From contig CAVVGJ010000022.1 in the NCBI GenBank assembly GCA_963747745.1, positions 1 to 64,000 of the forward strand: a stretch of 64,000 nucleotides of DNA, given 5' to 3'. How positions within the stretch are numbered: position 1 is the stretch's first letter; each line of letters starts with the position of its first letter. The position numbers and the translations under genes are program-made. Under the pieces are notes generated by a model. The model did not search any database and was not told the DNA's origin. It saw nothing but the letters and a program-made list of their open reading frames with translations. Shown piece by piece: positions 32,150 to 40,423 of the stretch. Source of the DNA: Salinilacustrithrix sp963747745. GTDB lineage: Bacteria > Actinomycetota > Acidimicrobiia > Acidimicrobiales > Salinilacustritrichaceae.

Positions 32150-33535
32150 ATGCAGGACGGGCCGGAACCTCCTCCACGACTCCTCGGCGCGCGCCTGCGC
32201 GACCTGCTCTCCCCGGGCGACGGACCGCCCCTGCGCCAGATCGCCCTCTACGGCGGGTGGTACCCGCTGCTGGTCATCACCGCCCTCAACGTGGTCGACG
32301 AGCTGGACCGCGCCGTGCTCGGCGTCTTCGGTCCCAACGTGCAGCGGTACTTCGGGATGAACGACGCCACGTTCGGGCTGCTGGTGGGAGTCCAGGTCAC
32401 CGCGCTGGTGCTGCTGGCCGTTCCCATCGGCTACCTGGGCACCAAGGTCGACCGTGGCCGCATCCTGCGGTGGTCGGCGCTGGCGTGGAGCATCATGAGC
32501 TTCGCGACCACCTTCGCCATCCGGTTGCCGCTGTTCTTCCTGGCTCGCTTCGGCGTCGGCGTCGGCAAGTCGGGTGTCGAGCCGGTGGGCAAGTCCTTGC
32601 TCACCGACTACTACCCGCCGAACGGATGGAACCGGATCCTCGCCATCCACGGCGCCGCCAACCCGGTGGGCGCCCTCCTCGGCCCCGGCTTGGCCTTCGC
32701 CATCGCCTACGTGGTCGGCAGCGGCGACGACGTGTGGCGGTGGGCGTTCCCGGTGCTGACGGTGCCGTCGGTGATCGCCCTCCTGGCCGCCCGCCGGCTG
32801 CGGGAACCGGAGAACCAGATGGTCCGGGGCCTGGCCGGCGCCACGTTGACCGTCACCGGTGCCCCGTCGGGCATGAACTTCCGGGAGGCGGCGAAGCGGC
32901 TGATCACCATCCGGACCTTCAAGCGCCAGATCGTCGGGATCGGCGTGCTCGGCTTCGGCCTCGTCGGTGTGGTCGCCTTCGTGAACATCTTCCTCGAGCG
33001 CCAGTACGGCATCAGCGCCACCGGCCGAGCCCTCATCGGCATGATCACCGCGTCGGCCCAGCTCCTCGGCACGCTGATCGGCGGCAACGTCGGCGAGCGG
33101 ATCTTCGAGAAGTCACCGGCGCGTGCGGTCAACATCGTCGGTGGCGCCATCGCCGGCTTCTCGCTGCTCCTGTCGTTCGCGGTCTTCCTGCCCTCGGTGT
33201 GGATGTTCGTGCCCGCGGCGTGGGTCGGGCTCTTCGCCCTCCAGGTCGGCATCGCCCCGCTGTACACCTCGCTCTCCGCCATCAGCCCGCCACGGTTGCG
33301 GCCCCTGATGTTCTCGCTGCTCGGCCTGATGGTCGCGGTGATGGGCGGCATCGCCGGCGGTGTCATCGTCGGAGCCATCACCGAGGCCACCGACATCCGT
33401 TGGGGACTGGCGTCGCTGGCCCCCACCGGCATCCTCGGTGGGCTGCTCATGGCCCGGGGGTCGACCACGATCGAGGCCGACATCGCCCAGGTGGCCGAGG
33501 AGTCCAAGGGCGATCCGCTGGCCGCCTTCCTCTGA
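32150..33535 (+). CDS. Major facilitator superfamily transporter
   Basis: 461 residues with about twelve membrane segments. The helix 2-3 loop GYLGTKVDRGRILRWSAL matches the MFS motif A (G-x-x-x-D-R), and the N-terminal helix 4-5 region has FLARFGVGVGKSGVEPVG, similar to spinster/sugar-phosphate type transporters. The N-terminal 40 residues and the C-terminal soluble end EADIAQVAEESKGDPLAAFL are probably cytoplasmic. Substrate unknown. ATG 32150 chosen. It ends in a small tandem repeat that copies its last codons and stop. Confidence 0.8.
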   Translation: MQDGPEPPPRLLGARLRDLLSPGDGPPLRQIALYGGWYPLLVITALNVVDELDRAVLGVFGPNVQRYFGMNDATFGLLVGVQVTALVLLAVPIGYLGTKVDRGRILRWSALAWSIMSFATTFAIRLPLFFLARFGVGVGKSGVEPVGKSLLTDYYPPNGWNRILAIHGAANPVGALLGPGLAFAIAYVVGSGDDVWRWAFPVLTVPSVIALLAARRLREPENQMVRGLAGATLTVTGAPSGMNFREAAKRLITIRTFKRQIVGIGVLGFGLVGVVAFVNIFLERQYGISATGRALIGMITASAQLLGTLIGGNVGERIFEKSPARAVNIVGGAIAGFSLLLSFAVFLPSVWMFVPAAWVGLFALQVGIAPLYTSLSAISPPRLRPLMFSLLGLMVAVMGGIAGGVIVGAITEATDIRWGLASLAPTGILGGLLMARGSTTIEADIAQVAEESKGDPLAAFL

Positions 33536-33563
33536 CCGCCTTCTTCTGACCGCCTTCTTCTGA
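33522..33563 (+). repeat. Three 14-bp tandem repeats over the MFS stop codon
   Basis: CCGCCTTCYTCTGA is repeated at 33522-33535, 33536-33549 and 33550-33563. Each copy includes a TGA, but the unit is not a multiple of three, so the copies sit in different frames. Only the first is used as the stop of the transporter gene. Confidence 0.8.
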
Positions 33564-33623
33564 CCGCGGTGGTGCGTCCGCTCACTACCATGGCCGAGTC
33601 CGACACTGCCCTCGGGGGGACCG

Positions 33624-34787
33624 ATGACCGTGACCACGCCCACGCTCGACGCGCCGTACGCCGGTACGACGAAGATCCTGGATGCCGACAGCCACGTGAT
33701 GGAGCTGCCCGGCTGGCTCGAGACCCACGCCGAGGCGGCGATCCGTGACCGGATCCGTCCCCTCTACCTGGGTGGGGCCGGCGCCTTGGCCGACAAGGCC
33801 ATCGCTGATGCCGAGGCGCGCGCCGGCGACTCGGGCGCCGCGGCCGAGCTGGAGGGGCAGATCCTCACCGCCAAGGGGTGGGGTGCCCTCGGTGCCTTCG
33901 ATCCCGCCGAGCGCAGCCGGTCGCTCGACCTGCTCGGCTTCGACTCCCAGCTCGTGTTCCCCACCTTCGCCGCCACCCAGTTCGTGGGCGACGACCACGA
34001 GCTCACCCTGGGCGGCACCCGGGCCCTCAACCGGGCGATGAACGCCTTCTGCGCCGACGACGATCGGCTGGTGGCGGTGGCCTCGGTGCCATGGCTCGAC
34101 CCGGCCGACACGCTCGCGCTCACCCTCCACGCCATCGACGATGGCGCCGGCGCGGTCATGTTCCCCTCGCACCCGGGCAAGGGCATCAGCCCGACCCATC
34201 CCGACCACGATGCCGTGTGGGCCACGCTCGAGGAGCGCGGGATCCCGTTCATGATCCACATCGGCGGCGGGGGACGGTCGCTCAAGCCCGCGTTCCACGA
34301 CAACGGTCGCCCGGTGAAGGACTTCCTCGGCGGTGGCGAGAACCTCCGCGGCAAGGACTACATGGCCATCCACCAACAGCCCGAGCAGTTCCTGTCCGCG
34401 CTGGTCCTCGACGGCGTCTTCGAGGACCACCCCGGCCTGATGGGCGGCTGCATCGAACAGGGCGCGATGTGGGTGGTGCCGTGGCTGCGTCGCCTCGACC
34501 TGTGCCAGGCCACGTTCGGGCGGGGCGAGCCGGCGATGGGCGAGCTGCCCCTCAAGGCCTCCGAGTACGTCCATCGCAACCTGTTCTTCACCCCGTTCCC
34601 GCGCGAGCCGGTGGGGTGGATGATCGAGGAGTGCGGCGACGACCTGTTCCTGTTCTCCTCCGATTACCCGCACCCCGAGGGCACCAAGGACCCCATCCAG
34701 CGCTTCGAGGACACGATGGATGGCGTCGGGGCCGAGGCTCGGGAGAAGTTCTACAGCGGCAACTACGCCACCATGATGGGCTGGTAG
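33624..34787 (+). CDS. Amidohydrolase-family (PF04909) protein
   Basis: 387 residues. DADSHVMELPGWLETHA near the start supplies the first metal pair (Asp22-x-His24), MIHIGGGG a later His and FSSDYPHPEGTKDP the catalytic Asp. This is the amidohydrolase 2 family of non-oxidative decarboxylases and hydrolases (ACMSD-like), found in actinobacterial aromatic-compound degradation. Substrate unknown. ATG 33624 follows the MFS gene by 88 bases; transport plus hydrolysis of one compound is a guess. Confidence 0.8.
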   Translation: MTVTTPTLDAPYAGTTKILDADSHVMELPGWLETHAEAAIRDRIRPLYLGGAGALADKAIADAEARAGDSGAAAELEGQILTAKGWGALGAFDPAERSRSLDLLGFDSQLVFPTFAATQFVGDDHELTLGGTRALNRAMNAFCADDDRLVAVASVPWLDPADTLALTLHAIDDGAGAVMFPSHPGKGISPTHPDHDAVWATLEERGIPFMIHIGGGGRSLKPAFHDNGRPVKDFLGGGENLRGKDYMAIHQQPEQFLSALVLDGVFEDHPGLMGGCIEQGAMWVVPWLRRLDLCQATFGRGEPAMGELPLKASEYVHRNLFFTPFPREPVGWMIEECGDDLFLFSSDYPHPEGTKDPIQRFEDTMDGVGAEAREKFYSGNYATMMGW

Positions 34788-34808
34788 TTACCGGGCGGCG
34801 GTCCCGGA

Positions 34809-35264
34809 TCAGTCGACGGGCGGCGGCTCGAAGCGGTCGCGCTCGGCGGCGTCCTCGAAGCCGACGACGGCCCAGGTCCACTCGGCGCCGGTGCGGCGGA
34901 GACCCTCGACGCGGTGGTTGCCGTCCTCGAGCGTCAACTCGCCGTCGTGGTGGGTGACGATCACCGGCGGCAGCTCGCCGCCGTTCTCGATCTCGTCCTC
35001 CATGTCGTCGACGTCGCTGCGCCAGTCGTCCTCGTCGACCTCGACCAGCACGGGATCCCCCGACGGTCCCGCCAGGCGGTGCAGCTGGTCCAGCGGTAGC
35101 TGCACCGGTCCCAGCCACGATCGGGGAGGATCGGTGAGGCCGTCGGCGAGCTCGGCGTTGTCGCTCCCGGGGCTGGCGAGGAACCGGCGGACCCAGTCGT
35201 TCAGCTCGTCACGCTCGGCCGCGGCACGAGCCGATTCCACCGAGAACTCCTGCCGATCCGTCAT
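34809..35264 (-). CDS. ParB/Srx-like domain protein
   Basis: 151 residues. VQLPLDQLHRLAG, then IENGGELPPVIVTHHDGELT and LEDGNHRVEGLRRTGAEWTW are the strands and the GxxR-like loop of a ParB/sulfiredoxin-type nuclease fold (dNHR in place of DGHHR). Stand-alone ParB-like proteins of this type often act outside chromosome segregation, some with ATPase or nuclease activity. No parA, parS or helix-turn-helix is seen here, so segregation is unlikely. It follows the histidine phosphatase on the same strand; a strong hairpin lies between. Confidence 0.65.
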   Translation of the reverse strand: MTDRQEFSVESARAAAERDELNDWVRRFLASPGSDNAELADGLTDPPRSWLGPVQLPLDQLHRLAGPSGDPVLVEVDEDDWRSDVDDMEDEIENGGELPPVIVTHHDGELTLEDGNHRVEGLRRTGAEWTWAVVGFEDAAERDRFEPPPVD

Positions 35265-35266
35265 GG

Positions 35267-35293
35267 CCCGCCCCCTACCCCGGCGGGGGCGGG
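35267..35293 (-). terminator. 9-bp GC hairpin between phosphatase and ParB-like genes
   Basis: CCCGCCCCC (35267-35275) and GGGGGCGGG (35285-35293) pair perfectly around nine bases. On the coding (minus) strand the second arm reads GGGGGCGGG and ends two bases from the ATG at 35264, so the stem may both end upstream transcripts and hide the ribosome site of the ParB-like gene. Confidence 0.45.
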
Positions 35294-35294
35294 T

Positions 35295-35924
35295 TCAGGA
35301 CAGCGTGACGAGGTGGCTGGCGTCGTTGAACCGGTGCAGCGTCCACCGGCCGAGCGCCGGGTCGTGCTCCCATTCGGTGAGTCCGGTGTTGGTGGGTTGC
35401 ATCCGCGCCCTCGAACCGGTGCGGGGGATCGTGAGGAGCAGCCGCATGGTGGCCATCACCACCCCGGCGTGGCAGACGGCGACGACGGTCTGGCCCTCGT
35501 GCTCCCGGATCATCCGCTCGAGCATCTGCTCGACCCGCTCGTGGAAGCTGTTCCAGCTCTCGCCCTCGGGCGCGAACAGCCGGTCGGGCTCGGCCTCCAT
35601 GTCGAAGGAGCCGTAGCGGGACCCGTACTCGGCCCACTCCAGCCCGTCGGCCTCGCCCGTGTGCACCTCGCACAGGTCGCAGTGCCGGCCGACGGTCTCG
35701 AAGCCGAGGGCGGGGGCGATGGTGTCCGCCGTCTCCATGGCGCGGGGCAGGACGCTCGACACCAGCGCGTCGGCTCGCAAGGCCGCTGTGTCGGCGAGGC
35801 GGTCGCGCAGCGCTTCTGCCTGACGGTGACCGTGGGGCGTCAGGCCGGCGCATCCCTGCGGACCGCCGATCACGCCGTGGAACCCGGCGTGGGCCTCTCC
35901 GTGTCGGACCAGGATGAGACGCAT
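35295..35924 (-). CDS. Histidine phosphatase (phosphoglycerate mutase-like)
   Basis: 209 residues. LILVRHGEAH holds the phospho-acceptor His9, followed by the Arg in LPRAMETADTI, and VVAVCHAGVV the second His of the catalytic pocket. Members of this superfamily remove or transfer phosphate from small molecules or proteins; the specific substrate is unclear. It starts 65 bases below the stop of the DinB-like gene (35989-36534). Confidence 0.88.
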   Translation of the reverse strand: MRLILVRHGEAHAGFHGVIGGPQGCAGLTPHGHRQAEALRDRLADTAALRADALVSSVLPRAMETADTIAPALGFETVGRHCDLCEVHTGEADGLEWAEYGSRYGSFDMEAEPDRLFAPEGESWNSFHERVEQMLERMIREHEGQTVVAVCHAGVVMATMRLLLTIPRTGSRARMQPTNTGLTEWEHDPALGRWTLHRFNDASHLVTLS

Positions 35925-35988
35925 CCGGTCACCGTAACGGCGTGATCGCCGACTGCCCCCGTACGGTCGCCGACCGTGACGCCCGTCG

Positions 35989-36534
35989 CTACGGCTGGCG
36001 GCCGATGAAGCCGAGGAAGCGGTCCTGCGCCGACGCGTCGTCGGGAACCGCCACCGCCGCGCCGAAGACGCCGGGCCGCCGGATGGCGTCGCCGAGCGGG
36101 GCGAGCCGGCCGTGGACCCGTTCGATCTCCTCCGCCGGCATGGGCTCGTACTGCGCGAGCCCGGTCGCCCGGGCGATGTCCCACGTGTGCACCATCAGGT
36201 CCGCCGACATGAATCCGTCGAAGGCGTCGGCCAGTGTCGTGCGCCCGAAGGGTCCGTCGTACTCCGTGCTCGCCACTTCGGGGTCGTCGATGGCCGACTG
36301 CATGGCGTCGCGCACCGCGGCCCATCGGGCGGGCGGGTCGCCGTCGGGTACCTCGGGGGCGCGGCCGAGGTTCTCGAGCTGGTTGCAGGACCCCTGGATG
36401 AGGTGGTCGAGGACGTCTCGCGCCGTCCACCCCTCACACGGTGTCGTTGCATCCCAACCTTCGGTGGGGACGTCGCCGACGAGGGCGGTGAAGCGGTCGG
36501 CGAGCTGGCGGTAGCGGTCGGCGGTCTCGGTCAT
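35989..36534 (-). CDS. TIGR03086-type DinB superfamily protein
   Basis: 181 residues. TTPCEGWTARDVLDHLIQGS is the characteristic segment of the maleylpyruvate-isomerase-like, mycothiol-dependent group (DinB four-helix fold), with a metal His in DHLI, and MSADLMVHTWDIARATGL supplying the later His. The family label TIGR03086 is from memory. Such proteins are presumed thiol-dependent transferases or metal-binding detoxification enzymes. Divergent to the VOC-DinB fusion gene at 36608, with 73 bases between them that probably hold both promoters. Confidence 0.8.
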   Translation of the reverse strand: MTETADRYRQLADRFTALVGDVPTEGWDATTPCEGWTARDVLDHLIQGSCNQLENLGRAPEVPDGDPPARWAAVRDAMQSAIDDPEVASTEYDGPFGRTTLADAFDGFMSADLMVHTWDIARATGLAQYEPMPAEEIERVHGRLAPLGDAIRRPGVFGAAVAVPDDASAQDRFLGFIGRQP

Positions 36535-36607
36535 CGCCACAGTGAACACCACCGCCAGCCCCACGGCGAGCGCTGATCGCAGCCGACGTCGCGCGAGGCT
36601 CGCGGGC

Positions 36608-37531
36608 ATGCCTTGCCACATACGTTCCGTCACCTTCGACGCGGTCGACCCCCCCGCCATCAGCGCGTTCTGGGCCGAGATCACCGGGCACGTCGAAGAC
36701 CCCGACAATCCGAATCTCCCCGAGCACGAGGAATGGGGGCTGATCGACCCCGCGGGCCGGCAGCCGGATCTGCTGTTCATCAAGGTCCCCGAGGCCAAGA
36801 CGGTGAAGAACCGCGTGCACCTCGACCTGCAGCCCAGCGGTCCGCGGGACGAGGCGGTGGCGTGGCTCGAGGGTCTCGGGGCCCGTCTGGTCGCCGACCA
36901 CCGCAAGCCTGGCGGCACGGGGTGGGTGGTCATGGCCGACCCCGAGGGCAACGAGTTCTGCGTCCTGCGGTCGGCCGAGGAGCGCATCGCGACCGGGAAG
37001 ACACCGCCGTTGGACACGGGGATGCGGGAGATGCCTCCGGTGAGGACCGCGCCGGAACGGGAGATGCTCGAGGCCATGCTCGACTGGTACCGCGACGGCA
37101 TCCTCTTGAAGGTCGACGGTCTCTCGGACGAACGGGCCACGGCGTCAGCGGTGCGTTCGTCCACGACCATCGCCGGGCTCGTCACGCACCTCGCCCTGGT
37201 CGAGGACGCGTGGTTCACCGAGCGATTCGCCGGTGCACCGATGCCCGAGCCCTGGGCGTCGGCCGACTGGGACGCCGACCGCGACTGGGAGTTCACCACG
37301 GCCCGCACCGAACCGCTGTCGGTGGCGGTCGGCCTCTACCGCGCCGCGTGCGACCGCAGCCGGGCGGTGGCCGGGCGCGCCGATCTCGACGACCTGTGTG
37401 CCGGTGGCGCCGACGCCGAGCGTCCCTTCACGTTGCGGTGGGCGTTGGTGCACCTGGTCGAGGAGACAGCCCGCCACCTCGGCCACCTCGACATCCTCGG
37501 CGAGCTCGCCGACGGCCGCACCGGCGAGTGA
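36608..37531 (+). CDS. Glyoxalase-like (VOC) domain fused to DinB domain
   Basis: 307 residues from ATG 36608. Residues 1-115 are a glyoxalase-like fold: AISAFWAEITGHVEDPDNPN, KNRVHLDLQPSGPRDEAVAW and MADPEGNEFCVLRS. Residues 135-300 are a DinB/DUF664 fold with AGLVTHLALVEDAWFTERFA and LVEETARHLGHLDIL, giving a plausible His triad. Fusions of this type occur in actinobacteria and may act in thiol-dependent detoxification. The two enzymes may share one substrate. Divergent from another DinB protein (35989-36534). Confidence 0.8.
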   Translation: MPCHIRSVTFDAVDPPAISAFWAEITGHVEDPDNPNLPEHEEWGLIDPAGRQPDLLFIKVPEAKTVKNRVHLDLQPSGPRDEAVAWLEGLGARLVADHRKPGGTGWVVMADPEGNEFCVLRSAEERIATGKTPPLDTGMREMPPVRTAPEREMLEAMLDWYRDGILLKVDGLSDERATASAVRSSTTIAGLVTHLALVEDAWFTERFAGAPMPEPWASADWDADRDWEFTTARTEPLSVAVGLYRAACDRSRAVAGRADLDDLCAGGADAERPFTLRWALVHLVEETARHLGHLDILGELADGRTGE

Positions 37532-37549
37532 GCCCGGCGCCCGCCGGCT
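37531..37549 (+). terminator. Hairpin at the end of the VOC-DinB gene
   Basis: AGCCCGGCG (37531-37539) and CGCCGGCT (37542-37549) pair with one bulged C; it begins at the stop codon. The loop is short and there is no T run; a promoter follows at once. Confidence 0.4.
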
Positions 37550-37550
37550 C

Positions 37551-37579
37551 TTGACCGGGTTATTCAACGATCGTAGAGT
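37551..37579 (+). promoter_or_regulatory. Promoter TTGACC-17-TAGAGT of the ABC exporter operon
   Basis: TTGACC (37551-37556), 17 bases and TAGAGT (37574-37579); transcription would start near 37586, about 30 bases before the ATG with GGAG eight bases ahead of it. Confidence 0.6.
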
Positions 37580-37585
37580 AATAAC
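37559..37585. promoter_or_regulatory. Inverted repeat overlapping the promoter, TetR operator candidate
   Basis: GTTATT (37559-37564) and AATAAC (37580-37585) flank 15 bases containing the palindrome ACGATCGT (37567-37574), all within the -35 to -10 region. A second dyad ACTCA/TGAGT lies just downstream. The TetR gene closing the operon (40420-41064) is the natural binder. Confidence 0.55.
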
Positions 37586-37616
37586 TCAACACTGAATGAG
37601 TTGTTCGGAGTCGGGC

Positions 37617-38666
37617 ATGAAGGCGATGATCCTCAAGGAGTTCCGGGAGATGCGCCGGGACCGCCGCACGATGGCGCTGATGATCGGGTTGCCGATCATG
37701 CTGCTGGTCATCTTCGGCTACGCGGCCCGCTTCGACGTCACGTCGGTCGACACCGCGGTGGTCGGCCCGGACGCCCAGGCCACGGCCGAGGGACTGCCCG
37801 ACGTCTTCTCGGTGAGCACGGTCGACCCGGCCGCCGACCGCGGCGACGCCGAGCACATGCTGCGCAACGCCGAGGTCGGTGTCGCCTTCGTGACGGGCGA
37901 CGGGCCGACGCGGATGCTGGTCGACGGCAGCGAGCTGTTCACCTCCCAGTCCGCGTTGCGTCGCCTGCCGGCGAACACGCGCCCGGAGATCCTGTTCAAC
38001 CCCCACCTGAACACGTCCTACGTCATGGTGCCCTCGTTGATCGGGCTGATCCTGCTGTTCGTGGGAACGGTGATCACCAGCCTCGGCGTCGTGCGCGAGC
38101 GGGAGCGCGGCACGCTCGAGCAACTGGCCGTGCTGCCCCTGCGACCCATCGACGTGATCGTCGGCAAGATCGCCCCCTACTTCCTGGTGGCCGTCCTCGA
38201 CCTGGCGTTGGTGACCGGCGCCGGCCTGGTCATCTTCGGCGTCCCGTTCCAGGGCTCGGTCCTGATGTTCGCCGCATTCGGGCTGGTGTTCCTGGTGGTG
38301 GTGCTCGGCCTCGGTGTCGCCATCTCCACCGTGTCGATGAGCCAGGGCGAGGCCATCCAGCTGGCGATCATGACCCTGCTGCCCCAGATCATGCTCTCGG
38401 GGATGATCTTCCCCCTGGAGTCGATGGCGGCCGGCGTGCGGTGGATCGGCTACCTGCTGCCGCTCACCTGGTTCGTCACCGGCATGCGGGACATCTTCCT
38501 GCGCGGCTCCGACGTGCGCACCATGCTGCCCGCGCTGGGGATCCTCGCCGTGATGGCCGTCGTCGTGTTCGGGGTCGCGGTGGCCCGGTTCCGGCGCGAC
38601 CTCGCCCCCCGCCAGCCCCGTGACGCCGACGACGCCTCCGCCGAGGCGGCGGCCGCGGTCCGATGA
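37617..38666 (+). CDS. ABC-2 type exporter permease (YbhR/YbhS-like)
   Basis: 349 residues. It starts with the cytoplasmic KEFREMRRDRRTMALMIGL, then LPIMLLVIFGYAARFDV, the first helix of ABC-2 permeases. An external domain of roughly 140 residues follows, then five more helices (VMVPSLIGLILLFVGTVITS, VLDLALVTGAGLVIFG, LMFAAFGLVFLVVVLGLGVA). The loop VVRERERGTLEQLAVLPLRP is the coupling helix. ATG 37617 is preferred to 37596 because GGAG lies eight bases before it. One permease only is encoded, so it presumably works as a homodimer with the fused ATPase next door. Exported compound unknown. Confidence 0.88.
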   Translation: MKAMILKEFREMRRDRRTMALMIGLPIMLLVIFGYAARFDVTSVDTAVVGPDAQATAEGLPDVFSVSTVDPAADRGDAEHMLRNAEVGVAFVTGDGPTRMLVDGSELFTSQSALRRLPANTRPEILFNPHLNTSYVMVPSLIGLILLFVGTVITSLGVVRERERGTLEQLAVLPLRPIDVIVGKIAPYFLVAVLDLALVTGAGLVIFGVPFQGSVLMFAAFGLVFLVVVLGLGVAISTVSMSQGEAIQLAIMTLLPQIMLSGMIFPLESMAAGVRWIGYLLPLTWFVTGMRDIFLRGSDVRTMLPALGILAVMAVVVFGVAVARFRRDLAPRQPRDADDASAEAAAAVR

Positions 38667-40423
38667 CCTGGTCGGTCCACCACGTCGGTGCCCACTACGG
38701 CGACACCGTGGCGCTGTCCGACGTATCGCTCGAGATCACGCCGGGCGACACCCATGCCGTGATCGGTGGCGATGGCGCCGGCAAGTCCACGCTGCTCAAG
38801 GTGCTCGTCGGCCTCGACGTGGGCCAGACCGGCGACGTCGACCTGCCGGCCCAGGACCGCGTCGGCTACCTGCCCTCGGCCGGCGGGGTGTTCGGCGACC
38901 TCACGGTGGTCGAGAACCTCGAGTTCGTGGCCGCCGCCCACCGCCTCCGAGGCTGGCGACCGTGGGCGGACGAGCTGCTCGAACGAGCGGCCATCGGGGC
39001 CTTCACCGATCGTCTCGCCGGGCACCTCTCCGGCGGTCAACGCCGCAAGCTCGCCGGTTGCCTGGCCCTGCTCCCCCGGCCCGACCTCATCGTGCTCGAC
39101 GAGGTGACCACCGGCGTCGACCCGGTCAGCCGCATGGAGCTGTGGCGGCTGGTCACCCGAGCCGCGGCCGACGGTGCCGCCATCGTCGCCTCCACCACCT
39201 ACCTCGACGAGGCCGAGCGGGCCGACACCGTCCTGCTCCTGCACCAGGGTCGGGTGCTCGCCGCCGGTCCGCCGGCCGGCATCGTCGACGGGGTTCCCGG
39301 CGCGGTGGTCGACCTCGACGCACCCGACGACGTCCACACCGCGTGGCGGGCCGGCCGGCGTTGGCGGCAGTGGCAGCCCGACGCCACCACCCGCGACCGC
39401 CCGCTCACCCTGGAGGACGCCGCCATCGTGCTCGAGCTCCAGGCCACGGCGACCGAACCCGAGGGCGAGCCAGAACCGACCACCGGCCGGCCCCCGACCT
39501 CGTCAACAGGTTTCGACCAGGCGGACCTGCCGATCTCGGCCCGGGCCGTCACCCGCACGTTCGGGTCCTTCGTCGCGGTCGACCACTGCGACATCGACGT
39601 CGCCCCGGGCGAGATCGTCGGCCTGCTCGGTGCCAACGGCGCGGGCAAGACCACCCTCATCCGGATGCTCCTCGGTCTGCTCACCCCCACCAGCGGGCGG
39701 ATCCGGCTCTTCGGCCAACCCCACAGCCGCCAGCAGCGGCGGCGCATCGGCTACGTGCCCCAGAACCTGGGCCTCTACACCGACCTCACCGCGACCGAGA
39801 ACCTGCAGTTCCGGGCGGCAGTGTTCGGTGGCGCCGGTGCGACCGCGGTGGACGGACGGGCACCGGCAGCGGGCCACACCCTCGTCGGCGACCAACCGCT
39901 GGGCACGCAGCGTCGCGTCGCGTTCCAGGCCGCCACCCAGCACGGACCTGATCTGCTGGTGCTCGACGAACCCACCTCCGGCGTCTCGCCGCTGGCCCGC
40001 TCGCGCCTGTGGGATCTCATCCACCACCACGCCGACCGGGGCGTGGCCGTGCTGGTCTCGACCCACTACATGGACGAGGCCGAGCAGGCCGACCGCCTGC
40101 TCCTCATGTCGGCCGGAGGCATCGTCGCCACCGGCACGGCGCGCGAGGTGGTCGGGGACCGCACCGTCACCGAGGTGGTCACGTCCCGGTGGGCCGACGC
40201 GTTCGGCACGCTCGACCGGCCCGACCGGTCCCTGCGCCTCGCCGGTCGGACGCTGCGCATCCTCGGCGAACCGCCCGAGCGCATCCGCCACGAGCTGGAC
40301 GCAGCCGGAATCGATGCCGCCGTCGGCACCAGCGCCGCCACCCTCGACGAGGTGCTGATCGGGCTCGACACCGGCGCTCGCGGGGCGACCAGCGATCCGC
40401 CACCGACCGCACCGGCCGCATGA
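38663..40423 (+). CDS. Fused dual ABC ATPase (YbhF-like)
   Basis: 586 residues: NBD1 (1-225) and NBD2 (290-520). NBD1 is complete: Walker A GGDGAGKST, signature LSGGQRRKL, Walker B with Glu LIVLDEVTTGVDP. NBD2 has Walker A GANGAGKTT and Walker B LLVLDEPTSGV, but its signature is degenerate (PLGTQRRVAF instead of LSGGQ), its helical subdomain is about 25 residues short and its D-loop reads SGVSPL rather than SGLDP. This resembles E. coli YbhF, which also has an odd second signature (PLGFKQ). One site may therefore be catalytically dead. ATG overlaps the permease stop (ATGA). Confidence 0.88.
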   Translation: MTWSVHHVGAHYGDTVALSDVSLEITPGDTHAVIGGDGAGKSTLLKVLVGLDVGQTGDVDLPAQDRVGYLPSAGGVFGDLTVVENLEFVAAAHRLRGWRPWADELLERAAIGAFTDRLAGHLSGGQRRKLAGCLALLPRPDLIVLDEVTTGVDPVSRMELWRLVTRAAADGAAIVASTTYLDEAERADTVLLLHQGRVLAAGPPAGIVDGVPGAVVDLDAPDDVHTAWRAGRRWRQWQPDATTRDRPLTLEDAAIVLELQATATEPEGEPEPTTGRPPTSSTGFDQADLPISARAVTRTFGSFVAVDHCDIDVAPGEIVGLLGANGAGKTTLIRMLLGLLTPTSGRIRLFGQPHSRQQRRRIGYVPQNLGLYTDLTATENLQFRAAVFGGAGATAVDGRAPAAGHTLVGDQPLGTQRRVAFQAATQHGPDLLVLDEPTSGVSPLARSRLWDLIHHHADRGVAVLVSTHYMDEAEQADRLLLMSAGGIVATGTAREVVGDRTVTEVVTSRWADAFGTLDRPDRSLRLAGRTLRILGEPPERIRHELDAAGIDAAVGTSAATLDEVLIGLDTGARGATSDPPPTAPAA

